NCBI GenBank assembly: GCA_014192425.1 | Contig: BJHK01000001.1 | Location: 128,623 to 192,622 of the forward strand | Direction of reading: 5' to 3' | DNA length: 64,000 bases | Origin: Planctomycetia bacterium | GTDB lineage: Bacteria; Planctomycetota; Planctomycetia; Pirellulales; UBA1268 | In this document: piece by piece, positions 36,799 through 46,496 of the stretch | Layout of the letters: the number at the start of each line of letters is the position of its first letter | Numbering within the stretch: the stretch's first letter is position 1 | Position numbers and translations under genes: made by a program | Notes under the pieces: generated by a model | What the model was told of the DNA's origin: nothing | The model's input: only the letters and a program-made list of their open reading frames with translations | The model's database searches: none

Positions 36799-36819
36799 TT
36801 GAAACGTCTGTTTGAAACG
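36799..36819. promoter_or_regulatory. Direct repeat TTGAAACG x2 ahead of the TetR gene
   Basis: TTGAAACG occurs at 36799-36806 and 36812-36819, 13 bases apart, enclosing an AAAC-N4-GTTT dyad. It lies just before the preferred start of the TetR-type regulator and could be its own operator. The pattern is short. Confidence 0.3.
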
Positions 36820-36831
36820 GTCGAAAGAGTC

Positions 36832-37512
36832 ATGGCAACGGTCGAGCAAAGTCGGGAGTCCAAGCCGACGGACGAGCCGCGGGAGCGAATCCTGCTGTCC
36901 GCAGGGCGGGAGTTTGCCGAGCGGGGCTACGACGCCGCCACGATCCGCGACATCTGTGCCGCGGCCGGGGCCAACGTCGCGGCCGTCAACTACTACTTCG
37001 GCGACAAGCAGCGGCTGTACATCGAGAGCGTGAAGCACGCCCACGAGTCGCGGGCCCGGCAGCTGCCGCTGCCGGAATGGGGCGCCGGCGTGCCGGCCGA
37101 TCAGCGGCTCCACGACTTCGTCCACAATCTCCTCGAGCGGATGCTTGGCCTCGGCCAGCCGCCGTGGCAGGTGCAGTTGATGATGCGTGAGGTGCTGCAG
37201 CCGACTGCCGCCTGCCGCGAACTCGTCGAGGACTACATCCGGCCCCACTTCGCGATCCTGCTCGCGATTCTCGACGAACTGGTCGCCGGTTCGCTTCCGG
37301 AGGCCGAACTGCGCCGCGTGGCCCTGAGCATCATCGGCCAGTGCTTTCTGTATCGGGCCGCGGGGGATGTGGTTGCGATGCTCGTGCCGGCGGGCGAAAT
37401 CGACGCCTGTCACGCGCCGCAGGCGATCGCCGACCATGTCACCCGGTTCTCCCTCGCGGCCCTCGGCGCGGCCGCGCCGCTCGTGGCCCAGAACAAACTT
37501 TTCTCCTCCTGA
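36832..37512 (+). CDS. TetR-family regulator with DUF1956 C-terminal domain
   Basis: 226 aa from the ATG at 36832; an in-frame ATG at 36784 would add 16 residues and is less likely. The N-terminal helix-turn-helix is canonical (RILLSAGREFAERGYDAATIRDICAAAGANVAAVNYYFGDK). The C-terminal ligand domain matches DUF1956 (CerR/YbiH type: LMMREVLQPT, SIIGQCFLYR). It is followed by a membrane fusion protein after 11 bases, then by an RND pump, so it most likely represses this efflux operon and responds to a pump substrate. Confidence 0.88.
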   Translation: MATVEQSRESKPTDEPRERILLSAGREFAERGYDAATIRDICAAAGANVAAVNYYFGDKQRLYIESVKHAHESRARQLPLPEWGAGVPADQRLHDFVHNLLERMLGLGQPPWQVQLMMREVLQPTAACRELVEDYIRPHFAILLAILDELVAGSLPEAELRRVALSIIGQCFLYRAAGDVVAMLVPAGEIDACHAPQAIADHVTRFSLAALGAAAPLVAQNKLFSS

Positions 37513-37523
37513 CACGTGGTGGC

Positions 37524-38921
37524 ATGAGCGCGTTCAAGACTGTCGCAGGCTGGGTGGTTCCGCTGGTCATCCTCGGAGCGGGCGTGGGCATTTTTCTGGC
37601 CCTCGGCCGCCAGCCTCCCCCACCCCGCAAGGAGGTGCCGGCGGCGGCGGCGGTTGCGGTGCGGACCGTGGTCGCCCAGTCGGTCACCGACGGGCTGACG
37701 GTCGCGGCCGATGGTGTGGTGGTTCCTCTGCGCGAGGTCACGCTCGCGGCCGAGGTGGCCGGCCGCGTGCGCAGCAAGGCCGATGAGTGCAACGAGGGGC
37801 ACTTCGTGAAGGCGGGCAGCCTGCTCCTGGAAATCGACCCGCGGGACTACGAACTCGATGCCGAACGACTGACCCGCGAGCAGGCTCAGGCCGGACTGGC
37901 GATCGAGGAGGCGGACGAGGAATTGGCACAGAACGCGGTGGCGATCGACATCGCGCGGCGGCAGGTCGACCTGGCGCGGCGGGAAGTCGCCAGGCTGGCG
38001 ACGCTCAGGGCCGGCAAGATCGTCACCGAGTCGGACTATGATCGCGCCCTGCGCGACGAGCTCACGGCGACCAACGCCATGACGGCGCTGGAGGGGCAGA
38101 AACGGGTTCTGTCCAAGCGGCGTAGCCGGCTGCAGGAGGCGCAGTCGCTTGCCGGCACGATGCTGGAGAAGGCCCGGCTCGACCTGGAACGAACCAGAAT
38201 CACGGCACCGGTCGATGGGGTGATCGTCGAGGACACGGTGGAGAAGGGATCGTTTGTCGCCAAGGGGACGCCCCTGGTAACGATCGAGGACACGAGTGCC
38301 GTCGAGGTGCGGACGAGTCTCGAGATGGCCGACGTGGCACGGATCTGGGGCAGCATGACCGACAGCGGCCGCGGGGTTTTCGGCACGCCGGCCCACGTGG
38401 TGTATCGCATCGGAGACGCCGCCTACGAATGGGACGGCGTGCTCTCGCGTCAGGAGGGGCGCGGCCTCGACGAGAAGACGCGCACGCTTCCGTGTCGCGT
38501 GCTCGTGCGCGAGCCGGGCAACGTGCGGGCGCTCGACCGGTACGGTGTCGCCATGGCTCGTCCGCCGGCGGCGGCGCCGCGGTCGCTGCTGCGGGGCATG
38601 TTCGTCGAGGTGCACGTGCACGTCGCAGGTGGCGATCCCCTGGTCTCGATTCCCGAGGAGGCTCAGCGGCCCAGCGGCGACGTGTGGGTGATGCGCGACG
38701 GTCGGCTGGAGGTGCTCCGGCCCCGGCCGGTGCAGGTGTCGGCCGGGCGGATGCTGTTCGACGCCGCCACGTCTGGCCTGACGGCCGGTGACCGCGTCGT
38801 CGTCTCGCCGATCGCGGCGCCGCGGCCAGGCATGGCGATCGTGGAGGCCGGCCCTCCGGCCGCGCCGGCCGCACGGGTCGAGCCGCAAGGTGAGCCGCGC
38901 GGTGAGGAGGACGCCACGTGA
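37524..38921 (+). CDS. RND efflux membrane fusion protein (HlyD/AcrA-like)
   Basis: 465 aa from the ATG at 37524. One N-terminal membrane helix (VVPLVILGAGVGIFLALG) is followed by the lipoyl half-motifs (VVPLREVTLAAEVAGRV and ITAPVDGVIVEDTVEKGSFV) flanking a long coiled-coil hairpin (~120-225). A beta-barrel and membrane-proximal domain end the protein. It links the inner-membrane pump to an outer-membrane channel; no TolC homologue is next to it. Its stop overlaps the pump's GTG start (GTGA). Confidence 0.88.
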   Translation: MSAFKTVAGWVVPLVILGAGVGIFLALGRQPPPPRKEVPAAAAVAVRTVVAQSVTDGLTVAADGVVVPLREVTLAAEVAGRVRSKADECNEGHFVKAGSLLLEIDPRDYELDAERLTREQAQAGLAIEEADEELAQNAVAIDIARRQVDLARREVARLATLRAGKIVTESDYDRALRDELTATNAMTALEGQKRVLSKRRSRLQEAQSLAGTMLEKARLDLERTRITAPVDGVIVEDTVEKGSFVAKGTPLVTIEDTSAVEVRTSLEMADVARIWGSMTDSGRGVFGTPAHVVYRIGDAAYEWDGVLSRQEGRGLDEKTRTLPCRVLVREPGNVRALDRYGVAMARPPAAAPRSLLRGMFVEVHVHVAGGDPLVSIPEEAQRPSGDVWVMRDGRLEVLRPRPVQVSAGRMLFDAATSGLTAGDRVVVSPIAAPRPGMAIVEAGPPAAPAARVEPQGEPRGEEDAT

Positions 38922-41900
38922 GATCGATCGTTGCCTGGACGGTCCGGAACATGCCGGCGATGAACACGCTGGTCATCGCCATCCTGCTCGTCGGCGGGCT
39001 GGCATTCGCGTCGATGCGCCGCGAGGTGTTTCCCGAGTTCGACCTGGAGATCGTGCTCGTCACGGTGCCCTATCCCGGTGCGACGCCCGACGAGGTCGAG
39101 GAGGGGATCTGCCAGAAGGTCGAGGAGGCCTGCCGGAGTGTCGCCGGCATCAAGAAGATCACGAGCGTGGCCCAGGAGGGGATGGGCTTCTGCGTTTTCG
39201 AACTGCAGGAGAGCGTCAAGGACGTGCAGAAGTCGCTCGGCGAGATCCGTTCCGAGGTCGAGCGAATCCCGAGCATGCCGGAACTGGCCGAGGATCCGAA
39301 GATCGAGCAGGTGACGCTGCGGACGGCGGCGATCAAGGTCGGCGTCCTGGCCCCGCCGAACACCACCTGGGACACAGCTGCGGAGCTCGAACTGCGGGAC
39401 GTGGCGGAGCAGGTTCGCGACGACCTGCTCGGCCTGCGCGAGGTGTCGGCGGCGAACCTGCTCGGGGCCCGCGACTACCAGATCGACATCGAGATCTCCG
39501 AGGAGACGCTGCGGAAATACGGCCTCTCGCTCCAGAAGGTCGCCGAGATCGTCCGGCGCGAGAACCTGGAGTTGCCCGGCGGCACGATCCGCAGCGAGCG
39601 CGGGGAGATCATGATCCGCGGCAAGAACAAGCGCTACGTCGGCGCTGAGATCGCCAAGCTCCCGCTGGTGACCCTGCCGGACGGCCTCGTGCTCACCGTC
39701 GGCGACCTGGGCACCGTGCGGGACGAGTTCGCCGACGTGGCCTCGCTCAACCAGATCAACGGCCGGCCCGGGATCGTGGTCTCGATCGACCGCAGCTCGG
39801 GGGAGGACCTGCTGGCGATGGTCGCGGCCGTGAAGAAGTACGTGGCCACGGCGAAGCTGCCGGAGGGCTACGAATTCGCCATCTGGGCCGACCAGTCGAT
39901 CGACGTCCGCGACCGGCTGGAGATGCTCCTCAGCAACGGTTTCCAGGGGCTGATCATCGTGTTCGTGATGCTGGCCCTGTTCCTCGACCTGAAGATCGCC
40001 TTCTGGGTGGCGATGGGGATCCCGTTCTCGATGCTCGGAACGGGAGCGCTGATGTTCGGCACCGACCAGACGCTCAACATGCTGTCGATGTTCGCTTTCC
40101 TGATGGCGATCGGCATCGTGGTGGATGACGCGATCGTCGTCAGCGACAACGTGGACCGGCACCGGCGTATGGGGAAGAGCCTGACGACGGCCGCGATCGA
40201 CGGCACGGTGGAGGTGGTGCCGAGCGTGATTTCCAGCGTGCTGACGACGGTGATCACGTTCCTGCCGCTGTGCTTCGTGTCGGGCGTGATGGGCAAGTTC
40301 ATCGCCGTCATGCCCTTCGCCTTCATCTCCACGCTGCTCGTGTCGCTGGCCGAATCGACGCTCGTCCTGCCGGGGCATCTGGCCCACGAGAAAAACCTCG
40401 TGTTCACCATCCTCGGGATCGTGCTCTACCCGCTGCGGCTGCTGCTGCCCGTCGTCACCTGGCTGCAGCGGGCCTGCGACAGCGGCCTGAAGCGGTTCGT
40501 GAAGCACGTCTACGCCCCGGCCCTCGATCTCGCGCTCGAGAACCGACTGTCGGTGCTGGCCGGCGCGGCGTGCATCCTGCTCGTCGCCTTCGGCATCGTG
40601 CGGAGCGGCATGACCCCCTTTCTGCTGTTTCCGAAGATCGACGCCAACCGGCTCCTCGTGAAGGTCGTGTTTCCCGACGGCACGCCGGCGGACGTCACCG
40701 AGGAGGCGACGAGCCGGCTGGAGCAGGCGGCGGTCTCGGCGGCGCGGACGCTTGCTCCGGAGGAACGGCCAGTCATCGAACTCATCCACCGCGCCGTGGG
40801 GCAGGTGGCCGCGCAGGGGGAGATCGGGCCGAATGCCCGGATGAGCGGCAGCCACGTGGGCGCCGTGGCGGTCGAGCTCGTGGACGGCCGCGAGCGGACC
40901 GTCACCAGCGAACAGTTCATCAGCGAGTGGCGCCGGCAGGCGGGCGAGTTCGCCGGCACCGAATCGCTCGTCTTCGGCACCGAGAACATCGGCCCCGGCG
41001 GCAAGACGATCGAGTTCAAGCTGCTGGCCAACGCCGACCCGGAGGGGGTGCGGCAGCTGGAGGCGGCGGTGGAGCGGTGCAAGGAGTGGATGGCCCAGTA
41101 CCCGGGCGTGATCGACATCGACGACGACTCACGACCCGGCAAGTGGGAGTACCAGATCAAGGTCAAGCCCAAGGCGGAGGCGATGGGCGTATCGCTCACC
41201 GATCTTGCGGGCACGATCCGGGCGGCGTTCTATGGCGAGGAGGTGATGCGACTGCAGCGCGGGCGGCACGAGGTGAAGCTCATGGTCCGCTACCCGCAGG
41301 CGGAGCGGCGGACGCTGGCGACCCTCGACGAGATTCGGGTCACCAGCCCCGACGGCGTCAAGCGGCCGATCGGTGAACTGGCCGACGTGGCGGTCGAACG
41401 CGGCTATTCGGAGATCAACCGTCTGGGCCAGAAGCGTGCGATCACGGTGACGGCGGACATCGACGTGGCCAAGACGACGCTCACCAGTTCACAAGTGATC
41501 GCGGACATGGAGCGGCGGCTCATGCCGTCGTTCGCCGCCGATTATCCGGCGGTCCGGGTCCGCTGGGAGGGGCAACGGGAACAGTCGAACGAGTCGCTGC
41601 GCAGCCTCGGCGTGGGCTTCGTCGTGGCCCTGTTCGCGATGTTCGTGCTCCTGACGATGGAGTTCAAGTCGTACTTCCAGCCGTTCCTGATCCTCGCCGC
41701 CATCCCCTTCGGCATCGCCGGCGCCGTCTTCGGTCATGCCGTTATGGGGATGCCGCTGACGCTGTTCAGCATGTTCGGCCTCGTCGCACTGGCGGGCGTG
41801 GTCGTCAACGACTCGATCTGCCTCATCGACTTCATCAATCTCCGCGTGCGCGAGGGGCACCCGCTGCGGGCGGCGCTTCGCGAGGCCGGCTGCCTGCGGT

Positions 41901-42235
41901 TTCGCCCGGTCATGCTCACCAGCATCACGACGATCGGCGGCCTTCTGCCCCTGCTCCTGGAGAAGAGCTTCCAGGCCCAGTTCCTCGTGCCGATGGCGAC
42001 GGCCCTTGCCTTCGGGCTGATGATGACCACGCTGCTCGTGCTGATTCTCGTGCCCGTGATGTACTCGTTCTTCGGGACGAGCGCCCGCGAGGAGCACGTC
42101 GAGGAGTATCTGGACGGGCATGCCCCGGCCGGGCCGGGCGTGGCCGGCTCCGGCAGCGTGGCCCCCGACGAGGCCGAGCGGGAGTGGCTGCCAGATCACC
42201 TCCGCGAGGACCGCCCGCAGTCGGCGGGGGTCTAA
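38918..42235 (+). CDS. RND-family efflux transporter permease (AcrB-like)
   Basis: 1105 aa from a GTG overlapping the previous stop. It has the RND plan: one N-terminal helix, a large periplasmic loop, then a helix bundle, repeated twice. The proton-relay acidic pair is present (IGIVVDDAIVVSDN) as are the conserved VFPEFD and PGATPDEVE of the first porter loop. It exports hydrophobic compounds or metals by proton antiport; the substrate is unknown. It ends two bases from the convergent encapsulated cysteine desulfurase gene. Confidence 0.92.
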   Translation: MRSIVAWTVRNMPAMNTLVIAILLVGGLAFASMRREVFPEFDLEIVLVTVPYPGATPDEVEEGICQKVEEACRSVAGIKKITSVAQEGMGFCVFELQESVKDVQKSLGEIRSEVERIPSMPELAEDPKIEQVTLRTAAIKVGVLAPPNTTWDTAAELELRDVAEQVRDDLLGLREVSAANLLGARDYQIDIEISEETLRKYGLSLQKVAEIVRRENLELPGGTIRSERGEIMIRGKNKRYVGAEIAKLPLVTLPDGLVLTVGDLGTVRDEFADVASLNQINGRPGIVVSIDRSSGEDLLAMVAAVKKYVATAKLPEGYEFAIWADQSIDVRDRLEMLLSNGFQGLIIVFVMLALFLDLKIAFWVAMGIPFSMLGTGALMFGTDQTLNMLSMFAFLMAIGIVVDDAIVVSDNVDRHRRMGKSLTTAAIDGTVEVVPSVISSVLTTVITFLPLCFVSGVMGKFIAVMPFAFISTLLVSLAESTLVLPGHLAHEKNLVFTILGIVLYPLRLLLPVVTWLQRACDSGLKRFVKHVYAPALDLALENRLSVLAGAACILLVAFGIVRSGMTPFLLFPKIDANRLLVKVVFPDGTPADVTEEATSRLEQAAVSAARTLAPEERPVIELIHRAVGQVAAQGEIGPNARMSGSHVGAVAVELVDGRERTVTSEQFISEWRRQAGEFAGTESLVFGTENIGPGGKTIEFKLLANADPEGVRQLEAAVERCKEWMAQYPGVIDIDDDSRPGKWEYQIKVKPKAEAMGVSLTDLAGTIRAAFYGEEVMRLQRGRHEVKLMVRYPQAERRTLATLDEIRVTSPDGVKRPIGELADVAVERGYSEINRLGQKRAITVTADIDVAKTTLTSSQVIADMERRLMPSFAADYPAVRVRWEGQREQSNESLRSLGVGFVVALFAMFVLLTMEFKSYFQPFLILAAIPFGIAGAVFGHAVMGMPLTLFSMFGLVALAGVVVNDSICLIDFINLRVREGHPLRAALREAGCLRFRPVMLTSITTIGGLLPLLLEKSFQAQFLVPMATALAFGLMMTTLLVLILVPVMYSFFGTSAREEHVEEYLDGHAPAGPGVAGSGSVAPDEAEREWLPDHLREDRPQSAGV

Positions 42236-42237
42236 TT

Positions 42238-43959
42238 TCAGCGTGCTCGCAGGCGGCCGGCGATCGCGGCGACGGCCGCACCGAGCTGGTCGATCTCGGC
42301 GTGGGTGTTGTAGAAGGCCAGCGACGGCCGAACGGTGGCCTCGAGACCGTAGCGGCGGAGCGACGGCTGGGCGCAGTGGTGGCCGGCGCGGACGGCGATC
42401 CCCTCCCGGTCGAGCGCCCGGCCGATCTCGATCGGGTCACGGCCGTCGATCACGAACGACAGCACGCCCACCTTGTCGCGGGCCGTGCCCACGAGCCGGA
42501 GGCCGTCGATCGCCGCGAGCCTCGCGGTGGCGTGGTGCAGGAGGTCGTGCTCGTAGGCGGCGATCCGCTCGCGGCCCAGCGCCGTCACGTAGTCGAGGGC
42601 GGCGCCGAGGCCGATCGCGTCGGCGATGTTCGGCGTGCCGGCCTCGAACTTCGCCGGCGGGTCGGAATAGATCGTCCGCGCGAAGGTCACGTCGCGGATC
42701 ATGTTGCCGCCCCCCTGCCAGGGCGGCAGCGACCGCTGCACGTCGCGGGGCATGAAGACGGCGCCGATGCCGGTGGGCGCGAAGATCTTGTGCCCGGAGA
42801 AGACGTAGAAGTCGCAGCCGATCCGGCGCACGTCCACAGGAAAGTGCGACACGCTCTGGGCGCCGTCCACGAGCACGCGGGCGCCCAGCGCCTTGGCCAT
42901 GCCCGTCATCAGTTCGACCGGCAGGATCGTCCCCAGGCTGTTGGAGGCGTGTGACAGCGCGACGATCCTGGTGAGTGGCGAAAGGAGCCGGGCGTACGCC
43001 TCGATGATCACGTCGCCGCGGTCGTCGATCGGCACGACGCGGAGCACGGCGCCGGTCCGCTCGGCCACCATCTGCCAGGGAACGATGTTGGCGTGGTGCT
43101 CGAGCTCGGTGACCACGATCTCGTCGCCCCGCGAAAGGCCCGGGGCGAGGATGTTGGCGACGAGGTTGATCCCCTCGGTGCAGCCGCGGACGAAGACGAT
43201 GTCGTCGGAGCTCTCCGCACCGAGGAACGTGGCGACGATGCTCCGGGCCCGCTCGTAGGCGTCTGTCGCCCGGGCGGCGAGGGCGTGGGCGCCACGGTGG
43301 ATGTTGGAGTTGTCGTGGGCGTAGAAGGCGGCGAGGGCGTCGATCACGGCCTGCGGCTTCTGCGTCGTCGCCGCATTGTCGAGCCAGACGAGCGGCCGGC
43401 CGTGAATCCGCTCGCGCAGGATCGGGAAGTCGCGGCGGACCGCCGCGACGTCGAACGGGCCGCCGGTCGGGGTGAGCGTTGCCGGGAGGCCGGGCAGGGC
43501 CGAATCGCCGGCGCCGCCGAGCGAGACGGCGCCGAACGGCGGATCGGTGCGGAGATGGTCGAGGCCGCGAATCCGGCGTACGAACGAGCGGATGCCGGAT
43601 TCCGTGTGCTGTTGAACCTCGCGTGGTTCGCTGGTCGGGACTACCCATGCCCCATCGCCGGACGTTCGCTCCGGGCCTCCAGCCCTACGCTCACTCGGAC
43701 CAGCCTGCGCTCCGAGTCCGTCCTGCGCTCCGAGTCCGTCCTGCAATTGGCTGCTCACGCCGGCTCCCGGGGCATGGGTAGCCCCGCCCGACGTCTGATT
43801 GCGCAGCATGTGTTCATGTTCGGGAGAGAACGGCAGCCCGGGCCCGCCACCCGACATCGGCACATCGATGCCTCGGGCAACCGGCGTCTGTGACACCACG
43901 GCCCGTGCATCGGCGAGGAGCCGGGCGGCGGCCGTGGCGATGTCGTGGCCGGCGTCCAT
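42238..43959 (-). CDS. Encapsulated cysteine desulfurase (SufS class) with long N-terminal targeting extension
   Basis: 573 aa, ~165 longer than normal SufS. Residues ~169-573 are a complete group-II desulfurase: H289 (LEHHANIVPW), D365 (VDGAQS), PLP lysine K391 (SGHKIFAPTGIG) and active-site C529 (RAGHHCAQPSLRRYG). Residues 1-168 are Gly/Ala/Pro/Ser-rich and predicted disordered, with short conserved-looking islands (LPFSPEHEHMLRN at 42-54 and GIRSFVRRIRG at 122-132). Desulfurases that are cargo of family-2 encapsulins (for example with SrpI of Synechococcus) carry just such an extension, which directs them into the shell. The ATG overlaps the stop of the shell gene by one base (TGATG). It should release cysteine sulfur inside the compartment. 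Residues ~58-107 are encoded by a palindromic repeat. Confidence 0.88.
   Translation of the reverse strand: MDAGHDIATAAARLLADARAVVSQTPVARGIDVPMSGGGPGLPFSPEHEHMLRNQTSGGATHAPGAGVSSQLQDGLGAQDGLGAQAGPSERRAGGPERTSGDGAWVVPTSEPREVQQHTESGIRSFVRRIRGLDHLRTDPPFGAVSLGGAGDSALPGLPATLTPTGGPFDVAAVRRDFPILRERIHGRPLVWLDNAATTQKPQAVIDALAAFYAHDNSNIHRGAHALAARATDAYERARSIVATFLGAESSDDIVFVRGCTEGINLVANILAPGLSRGDEIVVTELEHHANIVPWQMVAERTGAVLRVVPIDDRGDVIIEAYARLLSPLTRIVALSHASNSLGTILPVELMTGMAKALGARVLVDGAQSVSHFPVDVRRIGCDFYVFSGHKIFAPTGIGAVFMPRDVQRSLPPWQGGGNMIRDVTFARTIYSDPPAKFEAGTPNIADAIGLGAALDYVTALGRERIAAYEHDLLHHATARLAAIDGLRLVGTARDKVGVLSFVIDGRDPIEIGRALDREGIAVRAGHHCAQPSLRRYGLEATVRPSLAFYNTHAEIDQLGAAVAAIAGRLRAR
43636..43786. repeat. 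Inverted-repeat element, copy 2, inside the desulfurase gene
   Basis: The ends 43636-43653 and 43769-43786 are inverted repeats matching in 17 of 18 positions (core CTACCCATGCCCC / GGGGCATGGGTAG). The interior carries CGTTCGCTCCGGGC and CGCTCACTCGGA, shared with the intergenic copies at 27.5 and 61.9 kb, and a short direct repeat (CTCCGAGTCCGTCCTGCG region, two copies). It lies wholly in frame within the disordered extension. Confidence 0.7.
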
Positions 43960-45416
43960 CAGATGCCCGCCCCCTGGGCGTAGGCCGTCCGCCCGTCGGA
44001 ACGGTAGTCGTGGTAGAAGCCGACCTCGACGTTTTCCAGGACGCCGAGGGCGTCGTCGGTGAGGACGGCGAGCGAGAAGTAGTTGGTGAGCAGGTAGGAA
44101 GCGACGCCGAGGCTGTCGAGCCCCATCAGGCGTGCCGAGAGGCTGGGCATGATTTCTCCCGGGATACCGGTCTGGTGGAGACCGACGACGCCCTGATCGG
44201 CCTCGCCCACCCTGACGAGCACGATCGACGTGGTGCCGAACGACTGGCTGTATCCCGAGCGACTCTTGACCTCCAGTTTGTCGCAGGGAACCAGCGGCAC
44301 GCCGCGCCACATGATCAGCGGCGTGCCGTGGAGCACAGTGGTGACCGGCGGCACGCCGCGCCTGGTGCACTCGCGCTCGAAGGCCGCGATCGCCTTGGGG
44401 TGGGCGAGGAAGAACGCCGGCTTCTTCCAGACCAGGGCCAGCAGGTCGTCGAGATCGTCCGGTGTCGGCGCCCCGTAGCGGGTCGAGATCCGCATCGCCG
44501 GATCGACGGCGTGGAGGAGGCCGAACTTCTGGCTGTTGACCAGCTCCCACTCCTGCCGCTCCTTGATGCCCTCGATCGTGAGCCGGATCTGCTCCTCGAG
44601 CTGGTCGTAGGGCCCGTTGTAGAGGTCGGAGACGCGGGTGTGGACGCGGACGACCGTCTGGATGGCGGACAGCGAGTACTCCCGCGGATTGGCCGCGTAG
44701 TCGACGAATGTCTCGGGGATCTCGACGTTCTCGGCATAGCCCGAGACGAGGTCGATGTTCCGCTCACCGTAGCGGTTGACCGCCGAGCGGAGGGCGAGGT
44801 GCTCCTCGATCGCCGCCCGGAAAGCGTCCCGCTGCGTGGGGACGTCGTCGAGCACGGCGTCGAGGTCCTTGCGCGAGAGGGTGAGGAGCACGCAGGGCGT
44901 GATCGTGCGGACCGTGATCCCCGAGGGGCGATCGCTCACCAGGTCCACCTCGCCGAAGAATTCACCCTCGGTGAGCAGCGCCGCCCGCAGGTCGCGGCCG
45001 TGGGCGCCCTTGGAGAGGATCTCCACCTGCCCCTGGGCGATGACGAAGAACGTGCTCCGGTCCTGGCCCTCGATGAGCAGATCGCTGCCCAGCGGCACCT
45101 CCTCGGTGCGGAACCGGGCCTGCATGCGGTCGAGGAGCGTGTCGGGCAGGTTGGCGAACAGCGGCACGCTGCGGAGCTCGCCCGCCGTGAACGACAGGCC
45201 CGCGTCGCCGGCCGCAATCTCGATCCGCTCCGCCTTCGAGAGCTCGACCTTCGTGCGGTTGACGCGGTACGTGCCCCCCTCGACCTGCACCCAGGGCAGG
45301 AGGTCGAGCAGATGCCGCGGCGTGATCGACATCATCATCGGCCGCGTCTTCGTCGTCGTGGCCAGATTGCGGGCCACGGCGGTCGTGACGCTGCGTTGCA
45401 GCAGGCTGTCGCTCAT
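43959..45416 (-). CDS. Family 2 encapsulin shell protein with cyclic-nucleotide-binding-like domain
   Basis: 485 aa. Residues 1-75 form the N-terminal arm and first part of the shell fold. Residues ~80-205 are a CNB/CRP-type beta-roll ([13 protein letters not shown], then [15 protein letters not shown], then [10 protein letters not shown] at 151-160). From ~206 onward is the HK97-like shell domain, with the encapsulin hallmarks [24 protein letters not shown] and [24 protein letters not shown] insertion defines the 2B type. In the phosphate-binding cassette FGE (154-156) is kept, but the position of the usual nucleotide-binding Arg is Ser165. The protein should self-assemble into an icosahedral cage; the coupled downstream gene is its cargo. 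It starts 69 bases after cysteine synthase on the same strand. Confidence 0.88.
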   Translation of the reverse strand: MSDSLLQRSVTTAVARNLATTTKTRPMMMSITPRHLLDLLPWVQVEGGTYRVNRTKVELSKAERIEIAAGDAGLSFTAGELRSVPLFANLPDTLLDRMQARFRTEEVPLGSDLLIEGQDRSTFFVIAQGQVEILSKGAHGRDLRAALLTEGEFFGEVDLVSDRPSGITVRTITPCVLLTLSRKDLDAVLDDVPTQRDAFRAAIEEHLALRSAVNRYGERNIDLVSGYAENVEIPETFVDYAANPREYSLSAIQTVVRVHTRVSDLYNGPYDQLEEQIRLTIEGIKERQEWELVNSQKFGLLHAVDPAMRISTRYGAPTPDDLDDLLALVWKKPAFFLAHPKAIAAFERECTRRGVPPVTTVLHGTPLIMWRGVPLVPCDKLEVKSRSGYSQSFGTTSIVLVRVGEADQGVVGLHQTGIPGEIMPSLSARLMGLDSLGVASYLLTNYFSLAVLTDDALGVLENVEVGFYHDYRSDGRTAYAQGAGI

Positions 45417-45485
45417 CGGGGATGGGTCCTCGGGGTGAACTGTGAACTGTGGGGGCGTGAACGCAGAGGGCGAAACGGCGCGGGC

Positions 45486-46409
45486 TCAGGATTCGTAAAG
45501 ACCGGTGGACAGGTAACGCTCGCCGGAGTCGGGCAGGACGACGACGATCGTCTTGCCGGCCGATTCGGGGCGGGCGGCGACCCGCAGGGCGGCATGCATC
45601 GCCGCGCCGCAGGAGATGCCGCAGAGGATGCCCTCCTCCCTGGCGACCCGCCGGGCCACGGCGTACGCCTCCTCGTTGGTGACGGTCAGCACCTCGTCGA
45701 TGAGCGTCCGGTCGAGGACGTCGGGAATGAATCCGGCGCCGATGCCCTGGATCTTGTGCGGCCCCGGCGCGCCACCGGACAGCACGGGGCTGGTGGCCGG
45801 CTCGACGGCGACGGTGTGCAGTTTTTGTCCCTGGGCTTCCTTGAAGAACCGCGACACTCCGGTGATCGTGCCGCCGGTGCCGACGCCGGCGACGAACACG
45901 TCGACCTTCCCCTCTGTGTCGTTCCAGATCTCGGGGCCGGTGGTGGCGAAGTGGATCGCCGGGTTGGCCGGGTTCCTGAACTGTTGGGGCATGAAGTACT
46001 TCGAATCCTGCGCCATCTCCTCGGCGCGGGCCACGGCACCGCGCATCCCCTCCGTGGCGGGTGTGAGCACGAGTTCCGCGCCGAGCCCCTTGAGCAATTG
46101 CCGCCGCTCCATCGACATCGACTCCGGCATCAGGAGCGTGAGCGGATAGCCCTTGGCCGCGCAGACGAAGGCGAGGGCGATCCCGGTGTTGCCGCTCGTC
46201 GGCTCGATGACGTGCTGCCCCGGCTGGAGACGGCCCGACTTCTCGGCGTCCCAGATCATCGCGGCGCCGATCCGGCACTTGACGCTGAAGGCCGGATTCC
46301 GGCCCTCGATCTTGGCCAGAAGCCGGACGTTCAGGCCGTGCGTGAGCCGGTTGATGCGGACGAGGGGCGTCCGCCCGATCGTTTCGACGTTGTCAACGAA
46401 CACTGACAT
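45486..46409 (-). CDS. cysK: Cysteine synthase (O-acetylserine sulfhydrylase)
   Basis: 307 aa. PLP lysine K44 ([15 protein letters not shown]), the substrate loop [11 protein letters not shown] and the phosphate-binding [10 protein letters not shown] are all present. The C-terminus is [16 protein letters not shown]. It makes cysteine from O-acetylserine and sulfide. It lies between a sigma-54 activator and the encapsulin-desulfurase pair on the same strand, so it would produce the substrate for the encapsulated enzyme. Confidence 0.93.
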   Translation of the reverse strand: MSVFVDNVETIGRTPLVRINRLTHGLNVRLLAKIEGRNPAFSVKCRIGAAMIWDAEKSGRLQPGQHVIEPTSGNTGIALAFVCAAKGYPLTLLMPESMSMERRQLLKGLGAELVLTPATEGMRGAVARAEEMAQDSKYFMPQQFRNPANPAIHFATTGPEIWNDTEGKVDVFVAGVGTGGTITGVSRFFKEAQGQKLHTVAVEPATSPVLSGGAPGPHKIQGIGAGFIPDVLDRTLIDEVLTVTNEEAYAVARRVAREEGILCGISCGAAMHAALRVAARPESAGKTIVVVLPDSGERYLSTGLYES

Positions 46410-46496
46410 GGAGAGCCTCCTGCTCGGCCCGCGTCAGCGGGCAGTCAGGCGAGCCTCCAAGAGGACCGGTCAGCGTCGCGAAGTTGAAATCGACGA

